Shown here: positions 61,283 through 64,000 of the stretch, piece after piece
Position numbering within the stretch: the stretch's first letter is position 1
Layout of the letters: each line of letters begins with the position of its first letter
From: Ramlibacter cellulosilyticus
GTDB taxonomy: Bacteria > Pseudomonadota > Gammaproteobacteria > Burkholderiales > Burkholderiaceae_C
Length of the DNA stretch: 64,000 bases
Direction: 5' to 3'
NCBI RefSeq assembly: GCF_014297465.1
Contig: NZ_JACORT010000005.1
Coordinates: forward strand, 62,001 to 126,000
The notes under the pieces: model-generated
The model's input: only the letters and a program-made list of their open reading frames with translations
What the model was told of the DNA's origin: nothing
Databases searched by the model: none
Position numbers and translations under genes: made by a program

Positions 61283-62284
61283 TCAGTCCTTGCGCCGGAG
61301 CACGGCGACCGTCGCGTCGTCGCGCCCGCGGCAATGGTCGCGCGCCAGCAGCCCGGCGGCAATAGCCGGGTCGTGGCCGAGCACCGGCACCAGCACCTCG
61401 GCTTTCCAGCGTGTCTCGATGCCGTCGGTGCAGACCACCAGGAGCGCGTGGTCGGGCCAGGGCGTGACCGTCTCGTCCGGGCTGCGGATCTTGAGCCCCG
61501 CCGTGCCATGCTGGCAGAGGATGCTGCGGTCCGAGATGCCGGAGACCAGGCGCGCGACGACGTTGCCCGCGCCCGCGCTGCGGACGGTGCCTGCATCCGC
61601 GTCGCAGTGCAGCACCATGACGGCGGCGCCGCGTGTGCGGCGCAAGGACTGGTGCAGGCGTTCCAGCAGGTCGCGGGGGGCGGTGAACGGGTCTTCGGAG
61701 AAGCTCTCGAGCGCGACCGCCGCTGCCTCGGCGGCATCGGGGCCGTGGCCGAGGCCGTCGACGACCAGCACCGCGGCCCGGGGCCCGTCGAGGGCAAAGC
61801 CCCAGCCGTCGCCGCACACCAGTTCGCCGGGAGCGGCGAGCGACACGGCGCCCACGCACGCGGCGCCCGCGGGCGCGTCGCCGGCGGCGCGCACGCGCGC
61901 CAGGACCAGGGTGCCTTGCGAGCGGGCACTGTGCACGTCGAAGCTGTCGGCCAGCCGGCGGACGGCGCCCAGGCCGGTGCCGGGCGTGCCGGCGGTGGAG
62001 AAGCCGTCGCCCAGCGAGCGCTCCACGTCGTGCATGCCGGGGCCGGCGTCCACCGCCAGCACCTCGACTTCGCGACGCTCCCGCCGCATGGACAACCACA
62101 TGCGGCCCGCCTGCGCATGGCGCACGAGATTGGTCGCCAGCTCGGTGACCACCAGCGCCAGCCGGCCGGCCGCCACGTCGTCGAAAGCGCATTCCGCCGC
62201 CAGCAGCGCCGCATGGCGGCGGGCCTCGCCCACGCGACTCGGATCCCCCATCGGGAACGCCGCGTGGAAACTGCCGGCCATCAT
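61283..62284 (-). CDS. Anti-sigma-type ATPase fused to PP2C/SpoIIE phosphatase (RsbX-like)
   Basis: The 333-residue protein has an N-terminal RsbW/T-like HATPase (about residues 20-130; ALVVTELATNLVRHAQAG, VDAGPGMHDVER, GTGLGAVRRLAD) and a C-terminal PP2C/SpoIIE-type phosphatase (about 135-333; GDGWGFAL, VLVVDGLGHGPDAAEAA, SAGAGNVVARL, VCTDGIETRW, GRDDATVAVL) with metal Asp residues. In Bacillus, RsbX resets RsbR/RsbS by dephosphorylation. The start at 62284 overlaps the rsbT stop (ATGA); a GTG at 62290 is an alternative. Confidence 0.9.
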   Translation of the reverse strand: MMAGSFHAAFPMGDPSRVGEARRHAALLAAECAFDDVAAGRLALVVTELATNLVRHAQAGRMWLSMRRERREVEVLAVDAGPGMHDVERSLGDGFSTAGTPGTGLGAVRRLADSFDVHSARSQGTLVLARVRAAGDAPAGAACVGAVSLAAPGELVCGDGWGFALDGPRAAVLVVDGLGHGPDAAEAAAVALESFSEDPFTAPRDLLERLHQSLRRTRGAAVMVLHCDADAGTVRSAGAGNVVARLVSGISDRSILCQHGTAGLKIRSPDETVTPWPDHALLVVCTDGIETRWKAEVLVPVLGHDPAIAAGLLARDHCRGRDDATVAVLRRKD

Positions 62285-62688
62285 TTCCACCGGGTGATGC
62301 TCACGCGTGTGCCCTGGCCGGGCTCGGACTGCAGCTCGAATTCCTGCACCAGGCGCTTGCTGCCCGGGAGGCCCAGGCCCATGCCGCCGCCGGAGGTCCA
62401 GCCGTCGGTGAGGGCGAGCTTCATGTCGGGGATGCCGGGGCCGGTGTCCTCGAAGTGCAGGCGCAGGCCGCGCCGCACGCCGTCGTCCAGCAGCTCCCAG
62501 CGCATCTCGCCGCCGTGGCCATGGACCACCGTGTTGCGGGACAGCTCGCTCGCGGCGGTGATCATCTTCGTCTGGTCCACCAGCGAGAACTTCAGCTGCT
62601 GCGTGAGCTGCCGCACCTTCTGCCGGCTGGCGACGATGTCTTCCTCGGTGCGCAGGGGCTGCGTGCCGGTGGCGTCTTCAGCGGGCAA
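62281..62688 (-). CDS. rsbT: RsbT-like serine/threonine kinase
   Basis: The 135-residue HATPase shows the GHKL motifs TAASELSRNTVVHGHGG, HFEDTGPGIPDM and SGGGMGLGLPGSKRLV, as in RsbT, which phosphorylates RsbS and RsbR and then leaves the stressosome. The start is TTG at 62688: it is the only start codon before the conserved sequence, and AAGGAGAA lies six bases upstream. The frame overlaps rsbS by 11 bases. Confidence 0.92.
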   Translation of the reverse strand: MPAEDATGTQPLRTEEDIVASRQKVRQLTQQLKFSLVDQTKMITAASELSRNTVVHGHGGEMRWELLDDGVRRGLRLHFEDTGPGIPDMKLALTDGWTSGGGMGLGLPGSKRLVQEFELQSEPGQGTRVSITRWK

Positions 62689-63052
62689 ACGCGTTCTCCT
62701 TGCGGGTCAGCGCAAGCAGTTCGACGCCGCGCTCCACGTTCAGGGCAGTGCGGACGCCTTCCAGCGACAGGCCGAGTTCGACCAGCGTGATGGCCACCGC
62801 GGGCTGCATGCCGACCACGACGGTGGTGGCATCGAGGATGCGCGAGATGCCGGAGATGCTCGCGAGCATGCGGCCCACGAAGGAGTCGACGATCTCCAGC
62901 GCGGAGATGTCGATGAGCACGCCCCTGGCGCCGCTCGTGGAAATCTTGTTCGCCAGGTCGTCCTGCAGCGCCAGCGCCATCTGGTCCTGCATGTCGACCT
63001 GGATGGTGACCAGCAACGTCTGGCCCATCTGCAGGATGGGAATGCGGTTCAT
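62678..63052 (-). CDS. rsbS: RsbS-like STAS protein (stressosome scaffold)
   Basis: The 124-residue single STAS domain begins RIPILQMGQTLLVTIQVDMQ and contains GVLIDISALEIVDSFVGRML. Ser57 in the IVDSF motif aligns with the phosphorylated Ser59 of Bacillus RsbS. RsbS forms the stressosome core with RsbR and binds RsbT when unphosphorylated. It begins 4 bases after rsbR and overlaps rsbT. Confidence 0.94.
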   Translation of the reverse strand: MNRIPILQMGQTLLVTIQVDMQDQMALALQDDLANKISTSGARGVLIDISALEIVDSFVGRMLASISGISRILDATTVVVGMQPAVAITLVELGLSLEGVRTALNVERGVELLALTRKENAFAR

Positions 63053-63056
63053 GGCG

Positions 63057-63923
63057 TCAGGCGCCCTGGCGCGTGCGCGAGATGACGAAGCCCTGCTGCT
63101 CCATCGCCAGCTCCAGCGCGTCGGCGAGGCTCGACTTGGAGGCGATGCCCTGCAGGTCGATGCCCAGGTGCACGATCGTCTGGGCGATCTGCGGCCGGAT
63201 GCCGCTGATGATGCACTCGGCGCCCATCAGGCGGATGGCGCTCACGGTCTTCAGCAGGTGCTGCGCCACCAGCGTGTCCACGGTGGGCACGCCGGTGATG
63301 TCGATGATGGCCAGCCGCGAGCCGGTCTCCACGATGCGCTGCAGCAGCGTCTCCATCACCACCTGCGTGCGGCTGGAGTCCAGCGTGCCGATCATGGGCA
63401 CGGCCAGCACGCCCTCGAACAGCTTGATCACCGGCGTGGAGAGCTCCAGCAGGTCCTGCTGCTGGCGCTTGATGATCTCCTCGCGCGTCTGCTGGTAGGT
63501 GGTGACGGTCCACTGCGCCATGCGGTCCACCAGGGTGGAGAGGGTCCACACGGCGGCCATCTGGCGGTCGGCCTGGCCCGCGAGGTCGCGCTGGATCGCG
63601 GCGAACAGCGGCCGCTTGAAGGCGAGCACGAACACGCTGGTGTCGCCCGCGGACTGGCCTTGCGCCGCGCGCGAACGGGAGAGCCCCTCGAGCGTCTGCC
63701 GCAGCGGTGCCCAGGCCGGCTGCTGGAAGTTGTCGGGATCGCCGCCCGCCTGCAGCGCCTTGCGCAGGGCGTGCAGCAGTTCCTCCGCCTCCCCGCGCAT
63801 CGCGCGGCGGTTCGCATCCGTGAGGCGCGTGGAAGCGGAACCCGCCTCCTGCAGCCACTCCGTCAGGATCTGTTCTTCGTGCTGCGTGACGAGTTGCAGC
63901 ACGGTCTGTGTTTCTTGGGCCAT
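63057..63923 (-). CDS. rsbR: RsbR-like stressosome sensor
   Basis: The 288-residue protein has an N-terminal helical sensor (RsbRD-like, about residues 1-155; LTDANRRAMRGEAEELLHAL, VFVLAFKRPLFAAIQRDL) and a C-terminal STAS domain (LSTPVIKLFEGVLAVPMIGT, LAIIDITGVPTVDTLVAQHLL, ECIISGIRPQIAQTIVHLGI). Thr217 (VDT) and Thr249 (IAQT) fall at the positions of the Bacillus RsbR phospho-threonines by my alignment. The N-terminal domain differs from the globin fold of RsbRA. It is the first gene of the operon; the promoter must lie in 63924-64000 or beyond. Confidence 0.93.
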   Translation of the reverse strand: MAQETQTVLQLVTQHEEQILTEWLQEAGSASTRLTDANRRAMRGEAEELLHALRKALQAGGDPDNFQQPAWAPLRQTLEGLSRSRAAQGQSAGDTSVFVLAFKRPLFAAIQRDLAGQADRQMAAVWTLSTLVDRMAQWTVTTYQQTREEIIKRQQQDLLELSTPVIKLFEGVLAVPMIGTLDSSRTQVVMETLLQRIVETGSRLAIIDITGVPTVDTLVAQHLLKTVSAIRLMGAECIISGIRPQIAQTIVHLGIDLQGIASKSSLADALELAMEQQGFVISRTRQGA

Positions 63924-64000
63924 GGGGCGGGAACGGAGTGGGGGTAAGGGACAGGCATTATGGGCGTGCGGTCGAGCTGCCAGGTGTAGGAGAAGACCGA
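63924..64000. other. Upstream region of the stressosome operon (window end)
   Basis: These 77 bases precede rsbR and run to the end of the window. They contain no gene I can support. The rsbR ribosome site is weak (CGGAACG-like). A promoter may lie here or further upstream. Confidence 0.4.

Overview
The window is about 64 kb of high-GC chromosomal DNA from a betaproteobacterium, most likely a member of the Comamonadaceae (Ramlibacter/Variovorax-like). The pointers are the UrtABCDE urea transporter beside urease, the Bug/TctC binding proteins, the HutF-type histidine pathway, and families of short GC-rich palindromes between genes. The assignment comes from gene content and style, not from a database search. 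I see no transposase, integrase, phage gene or CRISPR array.

Layout. 1-6.0 kb: end of a malic enzyme (maeB), a GlsB/YeaQ membrane protein, an NMT1-type ABC transporter whose operon ends in ureD, and three small proteins. 6.2-12.0 kb (minus): the urea ABC transporter urtABCDE. 12.2-17.1 kb: a hemerythrin, a LysR/Bug/PdxA-like set and an isochorismatase. 17.2-21.6 kb (minus): a LuxR-type response regulator and a 1143-residue NCS1-transporter/hybrid histidine kinase fusion, divergent from urease. 21.6-26.7 kb (plus): ureA, a 55-residue His-rich membrane peptide, ureB, ureC, a LysE exporter, ureE, ureF, ureG. 26.8-32.2 kb: small proteins, an operon of receiver, RsbQ-like hydrolase and PAS kinase, a tRNA-Ser(UGA), and an outer-membrane protein with a DUF2946 protein. 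32.2-43.9 kb: a second SsuABC-like transporter, then the full histidine-utilisation cluster (hutH, hutU minus; hutC, D, I, G, F plus) with a two-site HutC operator, then a Bug protein. 44-48.6 kb: a ThDP enzyme, a glutathione transferase, small proteins and a PAP2 phosphatase. 48.5-56.4 kb (minus): a TPP-riboswitch operon thiD-luxE-luxC-thiZ-thiX-thiY-SDR-thiE. 56.5-58.4 kb: SDR, glutathione transferase, FKBP. 58.4-63.9 kb (minus): a Gram-negative stressosome operon rsbR-rsbS-rsbT-rsbX-type followed by a histidine kinase and a hybrid kinase.

How it works together. Much of the window serves acquisition of organic nitrogen. Urea is imported by Urt and hydrolysed by urease. Histidine is degraded through HutH-U-I-F-G to glutamate, ammonia and formate. 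The NCS1-kinase fusion, divergent from ureA by 57 bp, is a good candidate for a nitrogen-compound sensor. The rest is signalling (three kinase modules, two of them tied to Rsb-type proteins) and cofactor salvage.

The strongest candidates for undescribed biology are: (1) an acyl-activating/reducing pair (LuxE, LuxC) plus an SDR inside a TPP-riboswitch thiamin-pyrimidine salvage operon; (2) the NCS1-hybrid kinase beside urease; (3) an RsbQ-like hydrolase in one operon with a PAS histidine kinase and a receiver; (4) a stressosome wired to histidine kinases; and (5) palindromic repeats inserted in frame into urtC, ureF and an ABC ATPase.
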